Of a DNA stretch of 64,000 nucleotides, positions 1 to 10,283 are shown piece by piece; position 1 is the stretch's first letter, and every line of letters begins with the position of its first letter. Under the pieces are notes generated by a model. It was not told the origin of the DNA. It was given only the letters and a program-made list of their open reading frames with translations, and ran no database searches. The stretch comes from Azolla caroliniana (lineage: Eukaryota > Polypodiophyta), in assembly GCA_043228905.1 (NCBI GenBank), contig JBHGNT010000013.1, positions 5,766,001 through 5,830,000 of the forward strand. Reading direction: 5' to 3'. A program made the position numbers and the translations under genes.

Positions 1-173
1 GGGATAAATCCCGACTTACATGGGATTCTCTGTCCCGACTTGACTACTCTTTGGCGCCATAAAGGCACCCTCGTTATTCACACTAAATGTACAAGGGTGA
101 TCACATATGCTGCACCCCGTCGATGTAGCCAATATTTCCCGGCCTCTGCCTCTGGCCGAAATTCTTCACGACA
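1..173 (-). mobile_element. Partial gypsy LTR (3' LTR of a minus-strand element)
   Basis: Read on the minus strand, the LTR begins at base 173 with TGTCGTGAAG, the same start as the LTRs of elements K, G and F in this window. It is preceded by a polypurine tract (plus-strand bases 174-190, a run of C with flanking pyrimidines). The LTR runs off the left edge of the window. An imperfect stem-loop lies in its first 45 bases, as in several related LTRs here. The assignment rests on the shared terminus and the adjacent polypurine tract. Confidence 0.65.
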
Positions 174-1504
174 TCCGCCCCCACCAAACCGCACGTCCAC
201 CGGTCAGAAACCGGTCTTCCGTAATCCGCATCCCGGCTCGTTGCCGGTTTGAACCGTCGGCTTCGGTTCTTCCTTCGCGCTTACCTCCCCGTAGGCTCGT
301 TCGACCCGTCGATGGGTTCTTCGCCGCGATCTCCGTAGTACGCGTACTTCTGTTGGCCCTTGCTCGGCCGTATGCACGCTCTGCTCTCCGCCGTCTGCCC
401 GATGTCCTCCGCTTGGCCTCCGTCGACCATTCGTGTTGTCTTGATTGCCATCCAATGTTGTTACGCGTTGCCTTCGTCCTCTCGCCGCCACCCTTCTTCT
501 CCATGGTCTTACATTGCCACGTCGGCTCGAACCGCCATGGTCTCCGAAATGGTGTGGAGGATCCTTCTCGGGCCTTCTACGCACTACCTCCGAACCGCGC
601 AACCCATCTTCGCGCTCGCCTTTCCGCTCCGGCACCTCTGTGTGCCGCATACCCTCGTCCGTTGTTTGGCACTACCTGTGCTGCACTCCAGTTCTTTGCA
701 CGCCTTGTCGGCCCCTTTTCCGGCCAGATCGTGCATCGCCACTCACCCGCATACCAGTGTCCTCCGCATCCGAGGAACACCCCATAGTAGCCCACTTGAC
801 CATTCTCGTCTTGCGCTGTAGCAACAGGTCCTGAGTCTTCCGCTTGTCGTTGTCCCCTTGCCGCCACCGATCATCACTCTAGGCTTCACGTCGGCTCTTG
901 GGCCGACCGCCGGAGTCTCTGGAACCGATGTGAAGGATCCTCCTTGGACTCCCTTGTCATCCTCTGACTCCGACCCTATGCAGTCCACTATGCACCCGTC
1001 ACCTCGTTCCCGGCACCTCCCTTGTGTGGTCTCCCTTGTTCGGAACCGCCCGTGCCGAACACCGTCCCGTAGTCACGCTTCGATCCGGCCCGTGATGGCC
1101 ACTTGCAAGACTCTTGTTTCGTCCCAGATGTGCCTTTCCGGCCCGTCACACCTCCCCGTGTTTGCCCCTACCGGCTCCTTCCGAAATTGTAACCGGCCAG
1201 TAAGGGTTTCGCACTTCGTCTGCCCCCGTCTTACCAGCTCCCGATCCGCTATCTCGTGTTGCCGGGTCCCGTTCCCTGCCGCCACCGTCCTTCTCCCTAG
1301 GTCTCACATTGCCACGTTGGCCGAATTGCCGAAGTCTCCAGACCAGTGTGAGGGTCCCATAGGACCTGACTTCGTTTCTCTGCTTGCCGAAATTCAGGGG
1401 TCTTTTGTCGGACTCCTTTGTGACTCTCCTCGTGTCTTCCGCGTAGCCGGGTCCCGCCTTTGTTACCGGCTGGCAAGAAGGCTTAAGGAGGTCCAAATCA
1501 GAGT
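174..1504 (-). repeat. GC-rich 3' internal region of a gypsy element with three diverged ~400-bp repeats
   Basis: This segment lies between a gypsy 3' LTR (1-173) and the LTR of element A (1505). It holds three diverged copies of one unit, recognisable by a shared block beginning near 456, 830 and 1250 (a CCGCCACC core followed by a TTGCCACGT-like or TTCACGTCGG-like stretch). The period is about 375-420 bases. Open frames exist on both strands, but none shows a domain I recognise; in GC-rich repeats long open frames arise easily. Its position just upstream of the polypurine tract suggests the carboxy-terminal or 3' untranslated part of the element. Confidence 0.5.
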
Positions 1505-1926
1505 GTGAAAAGGAATAGTTTATTCGGGAACTATTGTAATTAGTAATCTTAATATAGATATTAATATATGAGAAGATGTGGATGGACGGACCGGAATCGG
1601 TATGCCGATCTGGATTCAGACCGATCCCGTAAAGGTGCCGGTTGGCACCGTTTTCTATTTCACACCGGAGACCTATATAAAGGCCCGGTTATAATGTAAT
1701 CAGAAGCGGATAATTAATAGAGCTTATTGTCTTAATCTTCCAGTGTTGATTACTATTCTGTATTCATTGTTATATCCTACACGTGTTAATTACGGATTGC
1801 TAAGTAACCAATTAAGGTCTAATTAAGTGTTGTGTCGTAAGTCATTCTGTCGTACCACCCTTTGGTGAAGTGTCTTAAGTGGACACACCCTATGTTAGGC
1901 TGTTCTCCGGCCCTAGGATTAACACA
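1505..1926 (+). mobile_element. 5' LTR of Tat/Ogre-like gypsy element A
   Basis: The LTR begins TGTGAAAAGG and ends ...TTAACACA, the canonical TG...CA ends, with a length of about 422 bases. A TATA box (TATATAAAGG) lies near 1673. The bases just after the end match the primer site style of plant Tat/Ogre gypsy elements (GTTTTTGGCG). No matching 3' LTR for this element is found in the window, so its 3' half has been lost or lies elsewhere. Confidence 0.75.
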
Positions 1927-1930
1927 GTTT

Positions 1931-1947
1931 TTGGCGACCACGATTCC
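1931..1947 (+). promoter_or_regulatory. Primer binding site of element A
   Basis: Bases TTGGCGACCACGATTCC start four bases after the LTR end. The GTTTTTGGCG context is the one seen at primer sites of plant Tat/Ogre lineage elements. I did not assign the tRNA with confidence. Confidence 0.6.
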
Positions 1948-1979
1948 TGCACAATTGCAGTGAACAACGGTGGGAATGG

Positions 1980-3928
1980 ATGACTAGGACAACAGACGAC
2001 CCGGTTACAGAGAGAGCACGAAGACTTGTTGAACGGAGAAGGCGGCGAGAGGCTTTCCAGCAAGCAGCGGAAGACATCCGAACAGATCAATCATTTTCCA
2101 AAGTGATCCGGAAAGTGGCGGAGGAGTCGCTCCGTTTGCAACAAAACGCCTACCCGGACGAAGGAAGCAGCTTAAGCAGTCTCCGGGAAGCGGAAACCCT
2201 TCTCCAGGCCTTGGCCGGAAGAGACGGCGAATCCGAAGCATTTTCAGCACTGGAATCGGATTCGGAAGGGGGTTACAATGCGCACACGAACTATCACAGC
2301 AGTAACGACACCCCAGGAGGACCGGAGGACGAGGAGTCGGATACATTACCGACACTAGAACTAGAGTTGGCAGATCGGGAACCTCCGACACTAGACGTGG
2401 AGCAACCTCCGGAGACGGAAAAAGACCGGCAAAAACCTCCAACACCGGAAGTCGAGCTGACAACACCAAAGGAAGACCAGCAAAGACCTCCGATGCTGAC
2501 GGAACAGCAAGAAAGACCACCAACACCGCCAGCCCACGTACCGACACCGAACGACGACATGTCGTTCTAGTACTCCAAGTATAGGGATGATCCGGATGCG
2601 GAGGCTCATGTTCACGCGTTCCAACAAACATGGGAGGCGAACCATGTGTCACAACGGTTAACCGCGGTTGAAGAGGAACGATCTAAGATAGCCGAATTCG
2701 GCGTGACATTGGAAGGACCGGCCGCCAGATGGCACCGGACGTAGGATCACAGCCCGGCCGCCAGATGGCACCGGACGTAGGATCACAGCACCATCACCAC
2801 CTTTGCGGACCTGAAAGACAAATTCTTGCACTTCTTGTAGAAGGAGGTGGACCAGCAAGAAATGGTGGGCTTATTTTATACCATCTGGCAGGACCCCGGG
2901 GAGAGCATCCCGCAGTTTGTCATCCGGTTTCAACGGATGCACAATCAGCTTACCCACGCACCTCGGAGGAAGAAACGCGGGCTACATTTTTAGCCGCCCT
3001 CCGGGAACCTCTACGAACAGTATGCACGGCCATCGACTTTCGCACAAGCACCGTCGACTAGGTCATCGACCGGGTTAGAGAAATGGAAAAAACGAGCTCT
3101 TTGCTAACAATGGGAGCCCTCCAACGAGCGTTACCAACCAATGAGGATCTCTGCTTCCTGCAAGCGATCCAATGCACGACCTGCTTGAATTCCGAACACT
3201 CCTCACTGGAGTGCACCATGCGGACGCACTGCTTACTCTGCCACTCCACGAGCCACACGATGGATCAGTGTGAATATAACTTATTGAATCGGCAATCACC
3301 ACCAGTCCGGCAAATCGAACCACGCAGCAACTGAGACAAAGAAGACAAACACTGGCGACGAGAGGAGCGGTATCGACAGGCACAGCATGTCCGGTACGAC
3401 GATCGGCGAGACAACTATGACCGGTAAAAGAGATATGACAGGTACCGAGATTACAATGGACGGTACGAGCATCACAACCGGGATCACTCCCCCGGGTATC
3501 ACCAAGGACGGGAAGATTACGGGAGATATGACGACCAACCCCGTCAAGGGTACCGCAACAAAAAGAACTTTAATAAAAAACGACATTTCAAAAAAGGGAG
3601 CCACCCACGTGAACCGGAAAAAGGCGCCTCAAGCAGCCAACAGGACCAGAGCCCCGCAGTGACCACAGGTCCTCAACCGGATATAGGAAACAATGCCGAA
3701 TCCAGCAATACCCGGAAAGCATATTGCTATTATTGCCGGCAAGAAGGACATTATAGTAATCAATGTCCGGCAAAGAGTTATGATAAACGACCGGCAGTAA
3801 ACATGGTAGTCGCCGAAGTCGCAGACCTACAGCAGGTCACCACAAGGTCGAAGGGCAAGACGACGGAATGGGAGACACAAGATTTTATCCGGAAACAGGC
3901 AACGGAATGGGTGAAAAAGGCAAAATGA
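1980..3928 (+). pseudogene. gag: gag of element A (broken)
   Basis: The first open stretch (1980-2570) gives 196 residues: a basic amino end (RRLVERRRRREAF), then a Pro/Thr/Glu-rich tail with repeated PPT motifs. A TAG at 2568 interrupts it, but the same frame continues into a gag core (...DDPDAEAHVHAF..., GPAARWH) that a 36-base tandem duplication then breaks. Further pieces in shifted frames are gag-like (PGESIPQFVIRFQRMHN) and contain a degenerate knuckle (CLLCHSTSHTMDQC). A proper zinc knuckle, CYYCRQEGHYSNQC (C-x2-C-x4-H-x4-C), lies near 3724-3766. Several stops and frameshifts make it non-functional as one protein. Confidence 0.75.
2718..2789 (+). repeat. 36-bp tandem duplication inside gag of element A
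   Basis: A 36-base unit starting CCGGCCGCCAGATGG occurs twice back to back (2718-2753 and 2754-2789) with no visible difference. It falls just after the gag GPAARWH motif. As 36 is a multiple of three it does not shift the frame, but it sits next to in-frame stops. Confidence 0.85.
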
Positions 3929-4006
3929 GCGAAACGTAGCAAAACTCGCGCAGCAAAAGGAGAACACTGAAGAGCTCGCCGGCGGCAGTCAGTACGAAAA
4001 CACGAC

Positions 4007-4705
4007 ATGGCAGGTATTGCAAGAATGCCAGATCACGCTGTCGTTAGGATGACTCTTGCAGCTAGTACCAAGATTCACAGAAGGACTCAAGTCCGGCATG
4101 ACAACAGGCGAAACACCACCGGCTCCGACATTCTTCTCAAATCCGGAGGAGGGATCGGCGGTGGTGGACACCAACAGTCCGGCGATTACTGCCATTGTGA
4201 AAGGGAAAGAACTCCCCGGCACAATAATAGACGGAGGCTCCAGTGTTTATGTAATAAGCCTCCGGACGTGCGATGCTCTTGGAATCCAAGAGTGGGAGCC
4301 ATGTCCGTTCTGGCTCCAAATGGCAGACACGAGCTTGGTGCGACCGACAGGATTAATACAGGACTTAGAAGTAACCATTGGGTTGGGGGCCATACATTCC
4401 GAATATCAGCCGTAGTTCTCCAGTTGCAGGCTCAAGGAGCATACCCATTATTGTTGGGACGCCCTTCGTTAAAGACAACACACATCAAGCAAAATTGGAG
4501 GAGGAATATGATTACGTTCCGGCGGGGAAAAGCGAAGGTACGGGTACCAACACAACCAAGGAAGGGCACCGGCAAGGATCTGACACCGTTATATGCGGAG
4601 TGCATCAATATGCTGGAAGGATTAGCAGACGAAGAAGAAGATCAGTACTTGCAGGAGAACCCAAAGATTGTACCCCTATTCGAAGATTGTACCCCTATTC
4701 GAAAT
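4007..4705 (+). pseudogene. pol: Protease region of element A (broken)
   Basis: Residues from two frames make up a retroviral-type aspartic protease. One (4056-4415) contains GTIIDGGSSVYVISL, where D-G-G replaces the usual D-S/T-G. The other (to 4708) contains GAYPLLLGRPSL, the flap-to-helix LLGRP motif, followed by a basic stretch and acidic ADEEEDQYLQ. A frameshift between them near 4400 breaks the domain. After about 4705 the sequence changes to element B, so the reverse transcriptase of element A is absent. Confidence 0.65.
4666..4703 (+). repeat. 19-bp tandem duplication at the element A/B junction
   Basis: The unit GATTGTACCCCTATTCGAA is present twice in a row (4666 and 4685). It lies immediately before homology to gypsy element B begins. 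Such short duplications are common at illegitimate repair junctions. Confidence 0.8.
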
Positions 4706-4708
4706 TGA

Positions 4709-5058
4709 CGTTGCCGAAGAAAGGAAGATGGCCGGTCAACACAAACCATGGATGGAAGATACGAGCGGCAACGAAGGCCACAGAAGACTTGTACGGAGCC
4801 TACCCCAATGTTAAAGTCACAATCGGAGATGTGGAGATGGATCAACACTTCTTCGTGCAAAACTCAGCTTCACATCCCGTCATCCTAGGACAACCATATA
4901 TCACATCGTCCCGGATGGAGACTAAGGTGTTCGATAATGGAGTGGCCTTCGCGCGAGTCAAGAGCCTTGACAATCAAAGATCTGTTCAATTCCTTATGGT
5001 GCGAGCTAATCATGAAAGGAACCGAGATAGCCTTGGAGGTGAATCCTCGGATTTTTAG
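4709..5058 (+). pseudogene. pol: Protease carboxy-terminal part of gypsy element B
   Basis: The reading frame from KKGRWPVNTNHGWKI through PVILGQPYITSSRMETK to a stop at 5058 matches the carboxy half of the protease in elements C (33068-33664) and H (38691-40733). The amino half with the DHG active site is missing because the segment is fused to element A at about 4705. This is the left end of element B as preserved; its 5' LTR and gag are gone. Confidence 0.75.
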
Positions 5059-5153
5059 AGCGGACTATTGAAGCGTGGGGCACAAATAGTCCGAGCAATC
5101 ATAAGTCCCCACAAGGAAGCGAAATAAGTGGATCGCAAGGAGAAGCAACATGT

Positions 5154-8100
5154 GTGACACCTAGTGGCGCATGTAAACTTACACTACTCAACAAGAAGGA
5201 CAAGCGTCGGATACAAGACTTTGAGAAGATACTAAAAGAAGAAAGCATAATTGAAGAAGAAGAATTTGTGTCTCATATTCTAGAGGAAGCCTCATTTAAC
5301 GACACCATCGGCGAAATCGAGGAAGTTGTGGACTTGAGCTACCCTCACGATCAAAATGTGATTTCGGTTAACTCCGTCAACATGTACACTATCATGGATG
5401 AATATCATTGAGGCATCTTGATGGAGGAAGCTGAAGTCAACACAAAATATAAAACGGTGGATAAGAAGATCAAGCCAGTTGCGGTTCCGCTACCGGAAGA
5501 TAGCTGGCAGAAGATGAAAGAAGTTGCCAATGATCCGAGCTTAAGGGATCCAAAGGCAATAGGTCATGTCTTCACCAAAGAGACGAAAGGAAAGCTACAA
5601 GTTGGAAGGGAAGATTTCCTTCTCCCGGAAGAGGAGAGAATGTTTCGCGGAATGCTTGAGAGACATGGGAAAGCCTTTGCCTTCTCTCCACAAGAGATCA
5701 GATGTGCCGACCCAAAGATGATAGAGCCGATGGTGATTTTTACGGTGCCACATGTACCTTGGAACCTCAAGCTGATACCGGTTCCAAGAGCTCACATTCC
5801 AAAGTTGATTCAGCTTCTAAAGGAAAATGTTAGGATGGGAATTCTTGAGCCATCCAATGCTCCCTACTCTAATAGATGGTTTACGGTGCTGAAGAAGAAC
5901 GGGTCCTTACGCTTTATACAAGATCTCCAACCCGTCAACAAGGTGACGATCTGAAATGCCGGAATTGGTCCAAGCATGGATGAATTTGCCGAAGCCTTCG
6001 CGGGAACATCGATCTATTCCATTGGAGATCTCTACTCGGGCTATGATCAATTTCAATTGGTCATCGATAGTAGAGACATAACGACAATGAGGATGCCGAT
6101 TGGGTTGGTAAGGATGTGCACCTTACCCCAAGGTGCAACAAATTCCGTAGCCCACATGGTGAATGCCATGAATAAAGTGTTGAGGGATTGCATCCCCGAT
6201 ATCACAATGCCCTTCTTAGATGACATTCCAATCAAAGGATGCTTGATGGAAGAGAAAGATGAATCGAAAGATGAAGATGGTTGCCGAAGATTCGTCATCG
6301 ATCATATAAAGGATAGCGAGAAGGTGTTGCAAAAGCTTGAGGATGCGAATCTCACGCTTTTAGGAGAGAAGTCTGCATTCGGTCAACCAGAAATATTGGT
6401 AGTAGGACACTTATGTGGGTCTTCTGGCCGGAAGCCATCTCCATCCAAGGTGAACGCTATTAAAGAGATGAAAGAACAATGTGTGTCTCAAACGGAGGTG
6501 CGTAGATTCTTGGGAGCATGTGCATTCTATCACATATGGATTCCACATTATGCCCATGTCGTTGAACCATTGTATGGACTATTAAACAAAAGCAAGAAGT
6601 TTGAATGGGAAGATGAGCATACCTACGCGATTCGAAAGCTAAAGAAACTATTATTGGAAGCTCCAGCACTACCAAAGCCGACTACACCGATAGAACCCCG
6701 ATATATGTGACGGTGGATACGAGCCCAACTGGAATTGGATGGGTGATAAACCAAGAAGACAAAGAAAAGAATCGGTATGCAATCCGATTCGGTGCGAATG
6801 TGTTAACCGAAAGATAAAGGAAGTATGCTCAAGTAAAGAGAGAGCTATGGGGAATAGTATCCGCGGTTAAAACCGACCATGACTACCTTATAGGAACAGA
6901 GGTCATAATCGAAACCGACTGTCTACCTATTCTCAGAATGATATCTGGTTGTGCTACACAGGATATTGCTATGCTGCGATGGATTGCCTATATCAAGTCC
7001 CTCAACCCCGAGATTCGGCATATAAATGGAAAGCATAATGTGGTGGCCGATATGTTGTCAAGGGCGAGGTATGAGGGTGAAGAAGATTTGCACTCCGACG
7101 AAGAGGATGTTGGCCTGAACTTCTTTACGGTTTCTTGTGCTCGGGTGCTAGTAGTGTTCAAAGTAGAAGATTATGAGGGTGAATTCATCGAAATTGGCAA
7201 ATACTTAAGCTCTCTTACAAAAGATGAATCATGGTCAAAGGAAGATTTCTACCGAATTAGGAAGAAGGCCTACAAGTTCTTCCTCAAAGAAGGACATCTA
7301 TGGAAGTTTCCGAAGAAGAAGAACGGAACTCCACTTCGAGTGGTGTGCAAGAAACAGGATCAACAAACACTAATGGTTGAATTTCATGATAGTGTGTGGG
7401 CAGGTCATCGTGGTATATGAGCAACATTTGCAAAGCTCAAGGAGAAGTATTGGTGGCCGGGTGTTTACAAAGATGTTGCAAGCTATGTTGAAACATGTGA
7501 GCAATGCTAATTATACTCGAATATTCAACATAGGGATGAACTTCATCTGACATATCCATTATCAATGCACTATAAGTGGTTGGTAGACATAGTGGTTATG
7601 CCAATGGGATTGGGGCAAATGAAATATCTCGTGCTAGCAAGAGAGGATCTCACCAACCAAGTAGAAGGACGGGCGCTAAGGAATAAAACAGCTTCGGCGG
7701 TTTGTAAGCTTCTCCTTGAAGATGTTATTTTTCGATACAGATGTGTCGGCAAAATAGTAGCCAATAGGGGAGAATTAGATGTGAATGAAGCTAAAGAGTT
7801 CTTTTCAAGAATAGGCGTCAAATTATCGCTCACTATGGCATACAACCCGGACGCAAATGGGAAGGTGGAACGAGGACATAGTCCGATTGTAAAAGCTCTA
7901 GCAAAGGCTTGCGACGGCAAGATGGGGAATTGGCCACGATTACTACCTTATGCATTGTGGGCAGATAGAACTACACATAGCACGACTACGGGGTATATGC
8001 CCGCCGAACTCATATTAGGACAAAAACCAATAATGCCTATTGAGCAAAGTGTTGCTTCGTGGACATCTTTGCCATGGCAAGAGGAAATGAGTTGGGAAGA

Positions 8101-8505
8101 CTTGCTAGCCACGAGGATTCAACAACTAGAACGGAGGCCCGAAGATGTCGAATTGGCAATCGAATGGTTGCGCCAAGCTCGATTGAAGAACAAGGAGAAT
8201 TTTGATAGAAAGCATCGTCTTCGACAAAGAAAAATTGAAGAAGGAGATTGGGTTCTTGTCTATGATAGTAATCTCAATAATCAATATAGCACTACTCGAA
8301 AGTTCGCGAAATGATGGTTTGGCCCGTATATGGTCAAGAAAATAGAAAGCAATGCAACCTATTTTTTAGCGGAGTTAGATGGAACTCGACTTGCTTTGCC
8401 AATAGCAGAGAAGAGGATCAAGATCTTTAAGAGAAGAGAGGCCCCAAATCTTGAGATCGAAGCTCTAGATGATGCATCCTCGAACATCGAGGTTGAAGAA
8501 GAGTA
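5154..8505 (+). pseudogene. pol: pol (RT, RNase H, integrase) of gypsy element B, degenerate
   Basis: Domains in order: pol amino region (5154-5411), reverse transcriptase (5418-~6500, with PYSNRWFTVLKKNGSLRFIQ and catalytic MPFLDDIPIKG), RNase H (~6700-7060, TVDTSPTGIGW), integrase zinc finger and core (~7380-8010) and carboxy-terminal domain to a stop at 8505. It is broken by TGA at 5409 and 5952, both where relatives have Arg, a frameshift near 6690, and further stops near 6815, 7418, 7508 and 8312. The second integrase aspartate (ADRGELD in relatives) is Asn here (ANRGELD), so the enzyme would be dead even if read through. Confidence 0.85.
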
Positions 8506-8556
8506 ATTAAAAAACAGGAACCTCACCTCAATTGGCACATACCGGTGGATGTGTAG

Positions 8557-8572
8557 GTTTGGTGGGGGTGAA
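8557..8572 (+). promoter_or_regulatory. Polypurine tract of element B
   Basis: A purine-rich run (GGTTTGGTGGGGGTGAA-like) directly precedes the LTR. The same arrangement, after a conserved ACCGGTGGATG block, is seen at the 3' ends of elements K, G and, inverted, C and H. Confidence 0.7.
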
Positions 8573-8879
8573 TATTGTGTGATTTTTCACACACAATATG
8601 AAAACTAGTAAAATAATTATTTAAGGTTAGCTTAATGTATTCATATAGATAGGTGTCTTCAAGAGTTTCATAGCGTATTTTACTACGCATGAAACGGATA
8701 AACAAGTATCAAGTTATGTGAGTGTGAAGTTTGAAGAAGAAGAAAGAAAAGACAAAACTGTGAGATATCCCACATAGATAGGACAACATTGGAACCCAGG
8801 ATATATAAGGGAAACCAAAACATATTCATTCTATCAATGTGTGGAACACAAAATGTTCAAGGTGACTTGGGCTACATTG

Positions 8880-9410
8880 TGTGGTGTGCACGCTTTGGGT
8901 ATATGCGTGTATGCACGACTGTGATTACGCTTTGGGTGTATGCGCGTATGCATGGTTGTGTTAACACTTCGGGCGTATGCGCGTGTGCATGGCCACGTGG
9001 ACGTCTTCGGATGTACGTGTGTGTGCAAGTTTTGGGCGTACGCGTGCACGGTCGCGTGGATGTTTCGGACGAGCGCGCGGATGCATACACGGCGCGGTTA
9101 GGACGCGCGCAAGCGTGGATGCGTACATTGCGGCGCGGTTGGGACTTTTGCGTGCGGACGCGTGTGTGCAGACGAGCGCGCGGATGCGTACACAACGCAA
9201 TTGAGACGTGCGCATGCGTGGATGCGTACATTGCGGCGCGGTTGGGACTTTTGCATGCGGACACGTGTGTGCGGATGAGTGCGCGGATGCATACACGACA
9301 CGGTCAGGACGTGCACATGCGTGGATGCGTACACTACGCGGTTGAGACTTTTGCGCGCGGACGCGTCTACGGTTTGGTTGCGACGCACGTACGGATTGCG
9401 CACGGGCTAA
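8880..9410 (+). repeat. GC-rich CpG-dense minisatellite in the B LTR
   Basis: The block is rich in alternating purine/pyrimidine (GCGTATGCGCGTGTGCATGG). Its clearest unit, beginning GCGTGGATGCGTAC, recurs at about 9112, 9214 and 9319, a period near 102-105 bases; upstream copies are more diverged. Open frames in both orientations here are repeat artefacts of the biased composition and do not resemble known proteins. Confidence 0.75.
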
Positions 9411-9453
9411 ACTTTATGGATGATTGGGTCATTTGGCCGAATTATACGGACAA

Positions 9454-9590
9454 TCGCATGCAACCAAAAGCCAAGGCCATGCAACTAAAAGTAAAAGGCA
9501 TGCATCTAAAAATGGAAGCATGCAACTAAAAGCAGAGGCCATGCAACTAAAAAATAGAGGCCATCCAACTAAAAGTGGGCATGCACAGTA
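9454..9590 (+). repeat. Short tandem array with CATGCAACTAAAAG core
   Basis: Five to six degenerate copies of a 20-27-base unit with the core CATGCAACTAAAAG lie head to tail. They follow the GC-rich minisatellite within the same LTR. CATGCA is also the core of clusters in the C and K LTRs. Confidence 0.7.
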
Positions 9591-10031
9591 AAATTGGGGA
9601 GGAGGATCAATGAGGAGCTGGATATATGTCCCATTTTTTCCCTCCTAGATTTTTTTTTTTCCCTTCTTTCTTCTTCCCTCTCGGATTCGAGAAACAAATT
9701 ATCTCACATATTGATATCAAACTCCTAGCTTTGTTTACTAGGCTTTCTAGTCAAAATTATCTCTCGTATTCAGATCAGACCACTCCTTGCATGGTTGTTG
9801 GCTCCTTTCTTTGAAAATTTAATCTCTCATTTCCATACCCAACCCATTGTAACATGATTCTAAAATTATAAAGAATCGATTTTCTTTTGCAATAAACTAA
9901 TGATTTTTCCCCTCAACTTGTCTTATGCTTAAAACTTTCTTGTGTTGTATGTGTTGCACTAAATCCTTCTAGTCCAGAACCCCGGCGGTTCCGTCTCACG
10001 ATCCGCACATAGTGACGGATTTTGACGACAG

Positions 10032-10277
10032 CGTACGACTCCAGCCGACGCCACGGAGGAAGTAACGGACGAGACAAAACCTCGACCTGTCACAAGCCCA
10101 CCAACACCTGAACCAACCAGAATAGCACAAGAGGATCCCGCAGAGCCCGGACCGCCTGCACAGGAAGCCAACGACACCAGGGGAAGTCCTACCCAACAAG
10201 TAGTGGAGCCACGCAACGACGCGCCTACGGACACCGGAGCAGAACCAAACATCAGGGACATTTTGGAGGAAGATTAA
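10032..10277 (+). pseudogene. Carboxy-terminal coding end of Tat-like element J
   Basis: The frame is open from the edge of the B LTR to TAA at 10275-10277 (81 residues): a Pro/Glu/Thr-rich tail (SPPTPEPTRIAQEDPAEPGPP) ending RDILEED. It stops a few bases before a polypurine tract (AAAGGGGTGGG) and an LTR, so it is the end of an element's polyprotein. Composition recalls the PPT-rich tail in the gag of element A, but the LTR differs. Its upstream part is missing, replaced by element B. Confidence 0.5.
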
Positions 10278-10283
10278 AGGGGT

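Larger units (their letters stand above)
8573..10030 (+). mobile_element. 3' LTR of gypsy element B
   Basis: The LTR starts after the polypurine tract with TATTGTGTGA, which forms a stem-loop with CACACACAATA a few bases on. It ends ...ATTTTGACGACA at 10030, an end homologous to that of the C LTR (both share a CCCCGG block and CACATAGTGACGG). The middle part near 8710-8790 also matches the C LTR (TATCCCACATAGAT). Length about 1458 bases, close to the 1493 of C. An AATAAA lies near 9890. It contains two internal repeat arrays listed separately. Confidence 0.75.

Noticed and set aside
107-1508. Several 110-230-residue frames on both strands in the first 1.5 kb
   Set aside because: GC-rich repeat sequence with open frames in many phases; none shows a known domain, so no gene is called.
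8789-9529. 246-residue Cys/Arg/Val-rich plus-strand frame in the B LTR
   Set aside because: It is the translation of a GC-rich minisatellite inside an LTR; the opposite strand is equally open. No protein family resemblance.
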